A DNA stretch of 64,000 nt. Source: Bradyrhizobium sp. Lineage in GTDB: Bacteria > Pseudomonadota > Alphaproteobacteria > Rhizobiales > Xanthobacteraceae. Position numbers and translations under genes: made by a program. The stretch is from assembly GCF_027451485.1 (NCBI RefSeq), contig NZ_DAIDJE010000139.1, forward strand, positions 1 through 64,000. The letters run 5' to 3'. The notes under the pieces were generated by a model. It did no database searches, was not told the DNA's origin, and saw nothing but the letters and a program-made list of their open reading frames with translations. This document shows, piece by piece, positions 8,366 through 15,709 of this stretch (position 1 is the first letter of the stretch; each line of letters opens with the position of its first letter).

Positions 8366-11300
8366 ACAGCACGGCTCCGGCCCGGCCCGATATAGGCCAC
8401 CGTTTCGAGATCGCTGGCGACCGCGTCCGCATCCGCAAGAGCCGTTGACTCCAGCCAAAAGCGCTTTTGCATCGGCTTGATCAAATAGAGATTGTTTTCG
8501 ACGAACACGCGCAAGTCCGGCAACAGTTGGAAGTTGCCGTCGAGCGGGCGATGAATGTGTGCCGCAAGGCGCGCGATCGAACTCTGCAAGGACTCGGCTT
8601 TTTCTTCGACATAATTCCTTTTGGAAGAATCCAGGCTCAGGCGGAGCACGGCGAGATCGGCATTCGCCGCCTCAAGAGTGGCGTTCACCTCAACGCCTTC
8701 CTTCAGCCAGCCATCGAAGCGACCGATCAGCGTGCGCGCATAGCTTTCCCGATCATGCTGTGTCGGGGCTTTCCACAGCTGCGGATAGCTACCCTGATGC
8801 GGCTGCGTGGCCGGGATAATCTGCGTGACCGTATCCTCGATCAGCGTGATCTCGCCGTCCGAAAGACAGAAGTAGTCATAGGTGAGACGATCGATCGCGG
8901 CCAGTGTAGTGTCAGAGCCACCGGTCAGTTCAAAGGGCCTGCGCGCGCGCTCGACTTCGCGGTCAATCAATTTCACGAGCTCGGCGCTTGCCAGCTTCGC
9001 CTTCTCAGGTTCGGGCAAATCGTCAACATCAGGGAACGGCAGATTCAGAAGTTCTGCTTGCTGAACTTCGGGGCGCTCGGCACCAAAAGATGCCGTGCCG
9101 TGGAATGCGAACCAAAGCGCAACCCGGCTATTGAGGATCGCCGTCAGTACCTTGGCGCGATCTTCCTGCCCTGCGGGAACGGAAATGGCCTGAATGATAT
9201 GCTGAAACGTCATGGCCTCTTCGGTGTAGGCCGCACGCAGGCGCCACTGCGTCGTTTCCACGCCGCGCGGGATAAGCACCCGCGTTCCCGAGAAACCGCG
9301 TTCGAAGCCCATGCGTCGAACCCGCCGTGAGCGCGCCGGCTTTAACTCCGTTACAGGCTGCGCCAATCGGCAGAATGCTTCGATGGGAAGGTCCGGCAAC
9401 TGCCCGACGAACTTGCTCATATGGAACGATGAGGAAGCGCCCGACTCCGATCCGTGAAAGGGTTGATAGCCTTGGCCAATCACCCATTGGCCGTCCAAAT
9501 CCATACCACGCCGTTTTAGGCCACCGAAATCCTTGATCAATGCCGCAAGGTTCGGAAGACGAGACATGTAACTGAAGAGCTTCGCATCCGGCTCCCGCAT
9601 CCACAGCCGATGTTTGAAAGCTAAACCGTCACGCTCCACCGTCGCCGAATTCAGCGTTAGCTTGTCGGTGCTGCTCAGCGTAATCATGCGCTTCAATTGC
9701 AGGTTCAAATCTGCCTTCGGAGCCCAATAGTCGAACTTATAAGGCACCTGCGGGCGGTCGTTGGCCCCAAAAATGATCAGGGCTGCGGGCCGGATAGCCC
9801 CATCGAACAACTGAAATCGCAGGTCCGCGAAGTTTATCACGCGAACAATTTTGCTTCCCGTGACAAGCCGTCGGCGCGCCTCCAAAGAGTTGGCGGCATG
9901 GTTGTGCAAGAATCCCATCGCCGGGAGAAGAAACGCTACGAGCCCTCCAGGACGGAGATGCTTGAGCGACTTCCAGACGAAGGCCCACGCGTCCTCGCGG
10001 CTTGGCATCGGGGCATCGTTTTTCTCGGACCAACGAAGTGAAGCGCGTTCCGGCCCGCGCCGGCTTGTCCACGGAGGGTTGCCGATTAAAACCTCGAAGG
10101 TCGCAAGCTCCTTGTCAGGATCGACGAAGAAGTCACGGCGGACGAGCGTTTTGCCCCAGAGTTCAGGCAACAGCTTTCCGCGCTTGATCATCGCGCGAAT
10201 ATCCGGCGGTGATACTTCCTCCAAGAGAGCCACGTAGAGCGAGAAGACCGCCACACGCACGGCACTGCCGTTCAGGTCCCAGCCATGCATGCGTTTGAGG
10301 ATCGAAAGCAAGCTATCCCAGCGAATGGTGCGTGATTGCCGCCCCGTTCGCCAGTGCTCGCACAGGCGCTGGAATGATCGAACGAGAAAAACGCCGGAGC
10401 CGCACGCAGGATCGAGGAAGTGCCCTTTCTCCCGGGTCACCGCAGGCAGAACGTCCCACAGTTGCGAGACAACGGTGTCAGCGAGAAACATGGGCGTGTA
10501 GTAGGCGCCTTGCGCTTTCCGCTCATCTTCCCGCTCACCCAAGAAGCGATCATAGACAGCGCTCACGAGTTCAATCGGAATGTAGCGGAAATCGTATCCC
10601 CAGAAACGGAACTGGCCTCCCTTGGCCATTTCTTCGCGTCCGCTGCGGAAACGCGCAAGCACGTCAAGATGCGCCTCTGTGACGGTCGGGGCCTTCGCCG
10701 CTGACTCGAACGAGCACGGCGCGACGAAAAGATCGCCATTGAAGTCATCGCGCAGCGTGGAAAACAACGTCTTGAGCAGCTTGACGTCGCGGGCTTCGAG
10801 CAAAGCAGAAAAGCTGCTGGCCTTCTTTCGCGTTGCACCTTCGAAGTATTCCGACGTGATGATCTCGCGATCTTCGAGATACGCGATAAACATCGCCTGA
10901 ATCAGAAGCGCCTGCGCCGCGTCGGTGTTGAGGTTTGCCTTGCAAAGCTCCTGATGCGAGGCATTGAGATTGCCCAGCAGCACCTCATCGATGCGTTCTT
11001 TGGAATCAAAGAACTCTGCATGCTCTCGCCACAGGCGGCCGGACTCGGCCCCGTAGATGAGGTTGCTTATCTCCAACGCGTCCGTGGTGGCATCAAGCGC
11101 CACCACGAGGCAGCGCCGGTCAAAATCCTGTCCCCACTCGCGTTGCGGCAAACGTGCCAATGAGAAGGCCCGCAGCGTATCCTGCGTTATCACAAGCAGC
11201 AGGCTGGCGAGCCCCTGATTCCAGAGCGCGCCATGAATATCGACCACGCGCGTTGCGTCGTATTCCTCGACTTGAAGCATGGCGATCGTCGGAACGCCCT

Positions 11301-11469
11301 GAACGCAGAGCACCCCCGAGAGGCCAAGGTCATCGAGCGCCGATCGGATCGCCACTGCGTGCGGTGTATCGAGGACGGCACCCGACGTCTCGTAGAACTC
11401 CGGCGATTGCCGCGTGGCTAAGCCAAGCCGCGCCTTCCACGGGTCGGAAATGACTTGAGCGCGCGTCAC
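8362..11469 (-). CDS. N6-adenine DNA methylase, stand-alone type IIG-like
   Basis: A protein of 1,035 residues. Motif I DPACGSGVF (353-361) and motif IV NPPW (464-467) identify an N6-adenine DNA methyltransferase of the gamma-like type. AQGAYYTP (319-326) just before motif I is usual in this group. The N-terminal 300 residues resemble the region before the methylase in type IIG enzymes, but I see no PD-(D/E)xK there. The C-terminal half probably holds target recognition. The start is a GTG at 11469 that overlaps the TGA of the regulator gene (GTGA). The downstream nuclease-like gene overlaps by four bases. The three genes therefore form a tightly coupled operon, most simply a restriction-modification or related defence module. 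Confidence 0.82.
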   Translation of the reverse strand: MTRAQVISDPWKARLGLATRQSPEFYETSGAVLDTPHAVAIRSALDDLGLSGVLCVQGVPTIAMLQVEEYDATRVVDIHGALWNQGLASLLLVITQDTLRAFSLARLPQREWGQDFDRRCLVVALDATTDALEISNLIYGAESGRLWREHAEFFDSKERIDEVLLGNLNASHQELCKANLNTDAAQALLIQAMFIAYLEDREIITSEYFEGATRKKASSFSALLEARDVKLLKTLFSTLRDDFNGDLFVAPCSFESAAKAPTVTEAHLDVLARFRSGREEMAKGGQFRFWGYDFRYIPIELVSAVYDRFLGEREDERKAQGAYYTPMFLADTVVSQLWDVLPAVTREKGHFLDPACGSGVFLVRSFQRLCEHWRTGRQSRTIRWDSLLSILKRMHGWDLNGSAVRVAVFSLYVALLEEVSPPDIRAMIKRGKLLPELWGKTLVRRDFFVDPDKELATFEVLIGNPPWTSRRGPERASLRWSEKNDAPMPSREDAWAFVWKSLKHLRPGGLVAFLLPAMGFLHNHAANSLEARRRLVTGSKIVRVINFADLRFQLFDGAIRPAALIIFGANDRPQVPYKFDYWAPKADLNLQLKRMITLSSTDKLTLNSATVERDGLAFKHRLWMREPDAKLFSYMSRLPNLAALIKDFGGLKRRGMDLDGQWVIGQGYQPFHGSESGASSSFHMSKFVGQLPDLPIEAFCRLAQPVTELKPARSRRVRRMGFERGFSGTRVLIPRGVETTQWRLRAAYTEEAMTFQHIIQAISVPAGQEDRAKVLTAILNSRVALWFAFHGTASFGAERPEVQQAELLNLPFPDVDDLPEPEKAKLASAELVKLIDREVERARRPFELTGGSDTTLAAIDRLTYDYFCLSDGEITLIEDTVTQIIPATQPHQGSYPQLWKAPTQHDRESYARTLIGRFDGWLKEGVEVNATLEAANADLAVLRLSLDSSKRNYVEEKAESLQSSIARLAAHIHRPLDGNFQLLPDLRVFVENNLYLIKPMQKRFWLESTALADADAVASDLETVAYIGPGRSRAV

Positions 11470-11942
11470 GACGAACGCCTCGCGGCACGGGGCGCTTCCC
11501 GGAATTCAATCGGCGGAAACTGAAACTGACGCTGATCGGAAACAGGAAGAAGCCGGTGCAGTTCGCTTCCGAGCTCGATCATCAGCGGCGACATCGGGCA
11601 GATGATGATCGGCTTGGCACGTGCGCTTTCCCCGCCGTGCCGCGCCAGGTGGCATGTCTGGCCCACTGGATCGATCACGACATCGCGATCGGCAAGCTTG
11701 GCCCACGGAACGCCATTGCAGAGACGGACGAGATCCACCGACAAGCTGCTTAAATGCCCGGTCCGAATGCCGAAGGTCTCGGTAAGGCACCGAAGCACGC
11801 GTGCGGCAACGAGATCCCCGACACTGAACGCCGGGACATAGCCTTGGCGATCCGAGAACGGCGGCAGCACGCGCTTCCAGTGGCGATACGTCTCCACCGA
11901 AATCCCAACGGTCTCCCGTAACTGACCAGCCGTGAACTGCAC
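11466..11942 (-). CDS. MerR-like helix-turn-helix regulator of the methylase operon
   Basis: A protein of 158 residues. Residues 1-60 (FTAGQLRETVGISVETYRHWKRVLPPF, then FSVGDLVAARVLRCL) have the shape of a MerR-type winged helix-turn-helix. The C-terminal 90 residues contain no dimerisation helix that I recognise. The start is a GTG at 11942. Directly upstream (11950-11978) lie overlapping inverted repeats of CCCC/GGGG, a likely autoregulatory operator. The stop overlaps the GTG of the methylase gene. A controller protein in first place is usual for restriction-modification operons, where it delays nuclease expression after entry into a new host; that role here is inferred. Confidence 0.65.
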   Translation of the reverse strand: MQFTAGQLRETVGISVETYRHWKRVLPPFSDRQGYVPAFSVGDLVAARVLRCLTETFGIRTGHLSSLSVDLVRLCNGVPWAKLADRDVVIDPVGQTCHLARHGGESARAKPIIICPMSPLMIELGSELHRLLPVSDQRQFQFPPIEFREAPRAARRSS

Positions 11943-11949
11943 CGTTTGC

Positions 11950-11978
11950 TACCCCAAGGAATCATGGGGTAAACCCCC
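11950..11978 (-). promoter_or_regulatory. Overlapping inverted repeats, probable operator
   Basis: TACCCC-N10-GGGGTA (11950-11971) overlaps GGGG-TAAA-CCCCC (11966-11978). The repeat ends 8 bases before the regulator's GTG start, in the position of an operator or a leader hairpin that hides the ribosome site. Binding by the encoded MerR-like protein is inferred. Confidence 0.5.
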
Positions 11979-11985
11979 AAATAAA

Positions 11986-12014
11986 ACCTTACGGGCATGG
12001 ACGCCCGAGGTCAA
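11986..12014 (-). promoter_or_regulatory. Candidate promoter of the methylase operon
   Basis: Minus-strand TTGACC (12009-12014) and TAAGGT (11986-11991) are 17 bases apart and lie 44 bases upstream of the regulator start. The -35 is good and the -10 is weak, which suits an activator-dependent or tightly controlled promoter. Confidence 0.35.
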
Positions 12015-12021
12015 CAATTTC

Positions 12022-12036
12022 GTTCTATTTTTGTTC
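12022..12036 (+). promoter_or_regulatory. Second perfect SOS (LexA) box
   Basis: GTTCTATTTTTGTTC matches GTTC-N7-GTTC exactly and differs from the first box (1703-1717) at only two central positions. It lies 7 bases upstream of the proposed -35 of the methylase operon and also upstream of decayed plus-strand sequence. Which side it controls, or whether it is a leftover of a lost gene, cannot be told. Confidence 0.5.
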
Positions 12037-12160
12037 TTTCAAAACTCAAACAATATCAATATGTTGATCGAATCCGTCCCCAAACTGTCGAAAGAGCCGC
12101 GGTACTGTGGCCCCTGTGCCAGCCTTCCTGCCTTAGAGTTCACCCCCAGGAGCGTTCCAC

Positions 12161-12340
12161 CACGACAAGAAATTCGTGTTCGACGGCGTATTCGACAGCA
12201 AGGATCTGTTGGCCGTTTTCAGCAACGACTTTTACGTGCTGGAGCGGAATGCGCGGCCTGAAAGCGACCGCAAAAACCGAACTATTCGCCGCGATCGAGG
12301 AATGGGACGGCAATCGCACCCTGGAATAGGACCATGACAA
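12161..12340 (+). pseudogene. Possible decayed coding fragment
   Basis: An open frame reading KKFVFDGVFDSKDLLAVF then SNDFYVLERN has good coding character but no start codon and soon turns into low-quality sequence. A continuation in another frame reads TELFAAIEEWDGNRTLE before a stop at about 12327-12329. This looks like a frameshifted remnant of a plus-strand gene behind the SOS box at 12022. The family is not recognised. The rest of 11943-12370 holds only the regulatory sites described separately. Confidence 0.3.
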
Positions 12341-12370
12341 GGTCAATTGAGCACGCTGATGTCTAACGAC

Positions 12371-13100
12371 CTAGTAATCCGGTGGAGACAGCATCTTTGA
12401 CCGGATCACAGGGACGGTCGGTTTCGGACCCATCTGCTCGACGACCGCGCGGACCGCTTCAACGTAGTAGGATGCGGCTGACGGCGCGACGTAGATCGCA
12501 ACGACCAGCTTCTCGATGTCACACTCGATCAACTCGCCTTTGCCGAAGTTTTTGAGCAGGACGTTCGCTCGAAGCTCGCGCTCGTGCTGAAACTCCATGC
12601 GCTTGATGAACGACGCGTAGTGTCGGTGGCCCTTTTCTATGGGATCGTTGTCGAAATCCATATAGCGCACGTCGTCAAGGTTGATGTCTTCCCGGCCAAA
12701 CGCGCTCTTTAGTCGTTCCTCGGTGGACTCGATCGCGGCGCAATTCCCATAGAGTTGCCACATCGCTGCGGACTCGTGCTCGTTCTTATGCCAACAATTC
12801 ACCCCGAAACGGATAGCGACATCCTTGAGCATTGCCGGTGCATTCAGTTTTTGCTCAGCCTCCACCACCGCAGCGTCAAGCATGCTCGGGTCACGGCCAG
12901 GAAAACGCGCCACTATCTGATCTCGGGCATTTTTTAACTGATCCACATAGTTGGCGGCGATTTCCTCATGGGCCTTCACGTGGCTGCGAGGCATGTAGCC
13001 CTCGAAGGGGTCATTCAATTCGCTCGGTGGAGCGAAATAAAGCCTTGGTTGACAACATGCTCACCAACTTTGCGAGGTCGAGATACCTCCATATCCGCAT
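12371..13100 (-). pseudogene. DUF2971 family gene with a frameshift near its 5' end
   Basis: Reading from an ATG at 13100, the first 22 codons (MRIWRYLDLAKLV, SMLSTKALF) match the usual beginning of DUF2971 proteins, but that frame hits a stop at 13013-13011. The remainder (FAPPSELNDPFEGYMPR and the 215 codons ending at 12371, including CWHKNEHESAAMWQLYG) is open in another frame. The frames meet in a run of T at about 13035-13040. One extra T or two missing T's explains it. Either this copy is inactivated or the run holds a sequencing error. If translated from the TTG at 13018, the product would lack the N-terminal strand. DUF2971 proteins have no firm function and are often found near defence genes. 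Confidence 0.65.
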
Positions 13101-13779
13101 CTTGGCATCCCGCTAGACGTAGTGAACCTTCGGCTCTTCGATCCCACAGCCGGCCAACACAAGCATGAGATACACCCGCGCGCCTACCGCGTCATTATGC
13201 TTCTCACTGCCGAATTCGAGGAGTTGCGTGAGCAAAATGCTCGCTGCCGGCGTGTGGAAATTTCGCGGTGCCGTTCTGGAAATAACGAGTTGCGGCGCGT
13301 AGGGACTTCGATCGGCTTTTTATACAACTCGCAATCGATCTCGGCGCGCAGCAGCGCAATGTCGAGCATGGCGACGTTTTTGGCTTGTCTTGATCACGTC
13401 TTCGTCCTTGGACCTTCTGACGCACCTCGACAAGGCGGTCGGACGCGCGGCTCACGTTGAGGCGTTCATCGAGGCCACTGTGATCGGCCCCAGCGAGCGC
13501 TTGTCGGCGAACCTTGCTCGCGAACGTGGCGAGAGAGACCGCGATTGAAGCGCTTCTCAAGCACCTTCTGCAGGCCGGAATGCTGATGAGCGGTTCTGCG
13601 GCGCGGACGTCTCGTATCGCCCCCACCTCATTTACTCCTCATCCGGCGGCAGGATCCGCATTGGCGCATTGTAATACATTGATTTAACGAAGAAAAATTG
13701 CCATTGCCAGAACCGCTCAATTCGTTCATATTAGCTCAATTAGTGCAAAACTGCACAACAAGCGCGAAAAGGAGCGATC
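13101..13779. other. Degenerate region without an intact gene
   Basis: No frame gives a convincing full protein. On the minus strand a frame ending at 13114 (YLMLVLAGCGIEEPKVHYV) runs open for about 65 codons without a good start. On the plus strand a frame near 13397-13540 (LDLLTHLDKAVGRAAHVEAF) has coding character and ends at a TGA. These are probably remnants of lost genes. The right end (13660-13779) is AT-rich and holds the promoter/operator region of the gene at 13780. Confidence 0.35.
13743..13756 (+). promoter_or_regulatory. Inverted repeat GTGCA-N4-TGCAC upstream of the 13,780 gene
   Basis: A perfect palindrome with 5-base arms and a 4-base centre lies 23 bases before the GTG start at 13780, within an AT-rich stretch. 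The position fits an operator close to the promoter. The regulator is unknown. Confidence 0.35.
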
Positions 13780-14181
13780 GTGGCCCCACCCATCAAGCGT
13801 TTCCAGCCAGGCGACCGGACGTATGTCCGGGCGCAGCGCGTCTGGCTCACCCTCGCCTGCCGCATCGAACACGGCGGCGGTACTCTCACCTACGGTGACC
13901 TGGCTGCGGAAATGGGCATGGACCGGCGTGCTGGCATTGGCCTACACCGCGAACTCGGCATCGTCGGGACGTATTGTATCCAGAACGACCTACCGGCGAT
14001 CGGCTGCATCGTGGTCTCGCAGGAAACGGATACTCCCGGCCCCGGCGTCATCAGCCGTCCTGGCCGCACGTGGCGCGACGACCAGCGCGATGCGCTGCGC
14101 ACCAGGTGGTTCGAGTTTCGCGTGCCAACGACCGGTACGTTCCGGCAAGTCTGGGAAGAAATGCAAGAGGAGGCGGTGTAG
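13780..14181 (+). CDS. Hypothetical protein (133 aa), possible winged-helix
   Basis: A soluble protein of 133 residues that starts at a GTG with a strong GGAG six bases upstream. Residues 35-60 (GGTLTYGDLAAEMGMDRRAGIGLHRELGI) recall the helix-turn-helix of the alkyltransferase-like (Ada/Ogt C-terminal) fold, where TYGDLA and a following helix read DNA. The catalytic PCHR motif of methyltransferases is absent: the corresponding part reads NDLPAIGCIVVSQET. It could therefore be an alkyltransferase-like DNA-binding protein or an unrelated winged helix. The gene is convergent and directly adjacent (no spacer) with the DUF2971 gene at 14182. A palindrome lies just upstream. Function is not assigned. 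Confidence 0.6.
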   Translation: MAPPIKRFQPGDRTYVRAQRVWLTLACRIEHGGGTLTYGDLAAEMGMDRRAGIGLHRELGIVGTYCIQNDLPAIGCIVVSQETDTPGPGVISRPGRTWRDDQRDALRTRWFEFRVPTTGTFRQVWEEMQEEAV

Positions 14182-14877
14182 CTACCTCCACATCGCCTCT
14201 TTGCGCTGCTTCGCGACCGTGTAGGTCTTGAAGGCGAGACGCGCCTTGAACACCTCAACGCCATTGGCGAGGTTGCCCAACGCTTCCTGCACGTCGGCGC
14301 GCGTGACCGCGGACAAATGCCCGACAATGACTTGCTTCAGCACCAGCCTGTCGGCGAAGTCGGCAAAGTAGAGACCGTTATCAGGGTCTCTATCGTTAAG
14401 CCCGAGAAAGAGCCGCATTTCACTTTCGTATCGCCAGTGCAGATACTTGGTCGTGAGGACCCGGTACATTTCCTTTTGATTTTCTGGCGCCTTGCCCTCA
14501 ATTACATGCACGCGTGGCGTCAGTCGCTTCTTGGTGTAGCTGACCTTCGCCAGCAAATTGGCCGGTATGTCGAAGCCGAGGCAAAGACCTGTGTGTTTTG
14601 CCGCATAGTGACTCCACTGGACCGGGTTCGTCCATTTACGGCTGAAGCATAGCATGCCGAAGCGAAGATCGAACTGCTGCCGCCAGATGTTGAACCGGGC
14701 GCGTACCGTCTGGTCGGTCGATGACGGGAGAAGCTCGAAGGGGTCGTTGAGGTCGGCAATGGTGGCGATTTTCAGTCGCCGCCGCCTGATGTCATCGAGT
14801 CCGAAGTCTGGTCCGACGAAGTGGTAGACCCGAACGTTTCCTCGCTTGGTTTTAGTCCGGGTGCGACTTCTTTCCAT
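14182..14877 (-). CDS. DUF2971 domain-containing protein
   Basis: An intact DUF2971 protein of about 231 residues. Family marks are VYHFVGPDFGLDDIRRRRLKIA, then DLNDPFELL, the CFSRKWTNPVQWSHYAAKHTG segment and the late YESEMRLFL. The ATG at 14877 is preferred, with GGAG nine bases upstream; a GTG at 14883 is an alternative. No signal or membrane segment is present. DUF2971 has no proven activity; members occur singly in accessory regions and near defence genes. This is the second member within 2 kb and is quite different in sequence from the frameshifted copy at 12371-13100, so they are not a recent duplication. The stop abuts the stop of the plus-strand gene ending at 14181. Confidence 0.75.
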   Translation of the reverse strand: MERSRTRTKTKRGNVRVYHFVGPDFGLDDIRRRRLKIATIADLNDPFELLPSSTDQTVRARFNIWRQQFDLRFGMLCFSRKWTNPVQWSHYAAKHTGLCLGFDIPANLLAKVSYTKKRLTPRVHVIEGKAPENQKEMYRVLTTKYLHWRYESEMRLFLGLNDRDPDNGLYFADFADRLVLKQVIVGHLSAVTRADVQEALGNLANGVEVFKARLAFKTYTVAKQRKEAMWR

Positions 14878-14883
14878 TCCCAC

Positions 14884-15033
14884 GTCTCCGCATGTTTGGC
14901 GAACGCAAGGGTCTGCTCGACGTCAGCGTAGAACTGCGCCGTCGCGCTTTGGGCTTCACCGACATAGCCGCCCTCGAAGTCGAGGGCACCCAGAACGTCG
15001 GTGTGATAGTGTAGCTCTCCTCCGGGAGGCCAA
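14884..15033. other. Short debris between DUF2971 gene and relic genes
   Basis: A plus-strand frame from 14892 reads 38 codons (MFGERKGLLDVSVELRRRA and on) to a TAG near 15018. It may be a gene fragment but has no ribosome site or recognised family. Nothing else is visible here. Confidence 0.25.
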
Positions 15034-15105
15034 ATGGTTATTTCAAAGATTGAAGCTGCTCAGCGTCAACTCGACACGGCAATAGAGCTGTACTTGCACG
15101 AGTGA
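15034..15105 (+). pseudogene. Truncated 5' end of a rhizobial small conserved gene
   Basis: An ATG at 15034 with GGGAGG upstream opens a frame of 23 codons (MVISKIEAAQRQLDTAIELY) that matches the beginning of a small protein family frequent in rhizobia, which normally continues to about 60-70 residues with a WF-x-GDPV-x-IHTL segment. Here it runs directly into serine-recombinase sequence in another frame, and stops at 15103. The junction shows that an insertion or deletion cut the gene. Confidence 0.45.
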
Positions 15106-15305
15106 TCCAGGACGTTTCTGAACTGCGCATCATTCATCAAGACGTCTGAGACGCGGTGAAAGCTCGCCAGCAGAAGCTCGCCTACGAGCCTTCGGTACCT
15201 GGCGAGAACAAGCTCAACGAACGTCGACGGCCCAAGCATCTCTTCGCCGGTCTGGTGAAGTGCGGATGCTGCGGGGGCGGGTACATTATGATTTCGAAGG
15301 ATTGG
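15099..15305 (+). pseudogene. Serine-recombinase fragment with internal stop
   Basis: The frame RVIQDVSELRIIHQDV, a TGA at 15147-15149, then DAVKARQQKLAYE, NERRRPKHLFAGL and VKCGCCGGGYIMISKD matches the linker and zinc-ribbon part of large serine recombinases. The TGA stands where the family has Trp (ELW/DAVKARQ). The N-terminal catalytic domain and everything after the first zinc-ribbon cysteines are missing. It is cut by a small-gene fragment on the left and a tRNA-like fragment on the right. It is a dead remnant of an older mobile element. Confidence 0.7.
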
Positions 15306-15324
15306 TGGCTTGCTATCGCATCGG

Positions 15325-15366
15325 TGGTTGCGGGGTCAGGGTTTGAACCTATGATCTTCAGGTTCG
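15325..15366 (-). repeat. Decayed 3' half of initiator tRNA-Met (probable att remnant)
   Basis: The minus strand reads AACCTGAAGATCATAGG, then TTCAAACCCTGACCCCGCAACCA split here for reading. It follows the 3' half of alphaproteobacterial tRNA-fMet from the anticodon loop through the T-loop to the encoded CCA, with a few substitutions that spoil the T-stem. No 5' half is present. Such partial tRNA copies are left by integrases that recombine at tRNA 3' ends. Confidence 0.5.
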
Positions 15367-15655
15367 TAGTCAGTCGGCGGCTCGCGCAGGCGGAGTTGAG
15401 CTCAACGATATTCAGAACAACCCACCTATCTGCACGACTTAGCCGCCGATTCAACGACCTCAGCATTAACTTGTTTACCTCGGGTCAGCCCTCTGCGACC
15501 GTGATGGGTCGCCCGAGCTCATTCCTAGATTAGCCGTGAGAGAGATTTTCGCCTCCAACAGGAACGGCGTTGGTTGTGGTCGATGGACCCACATCGACGG
15601 GTTCAGCGAGAACATCATCATCCGCTACATCCGGGAGATCGAAGCCCGCGACTGA
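15367..15655 (+). other. Relic sequence downstream of the tRNA fragment
   Basis: No intact gene. A frame that ends at a TGA at 15653-15655 reads PRLAVREIFASNRNG and HIDGFSENIIIRYIREIEARD (split for length), which has coding character but no start and no recognised family. It may be the tail of a gene lost with the older element. Confidence 0.25.
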
Positions 15656-15687
15656 TGATAGCTGGAGCTACTGATGATAGCTGGAGC
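15652..15687 (+). repeat. Tandem 17-base direct repeat, 19-base period
   Basis: CTGATGATAGCTGGAGC occurs at 15652-15668 and again at 15671-15687. The pair lies 22 bases upstream of the excisionase-like gene. Tandem sites next to an excisionase gene are typical of recombination directionality factor or integrase arm sites, but a chance duplication is possible. Confidence 0.5.
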
Positions 15688-15709
15688 GCCGATAACGAGG
15701 AGACGGGAT

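Noticed and set aside
15325..15366. Complete tRNA-Met gene
   Set aside because: Only the 3' half is present and the T-stem is mismatched, so it is a scar, not a gene.
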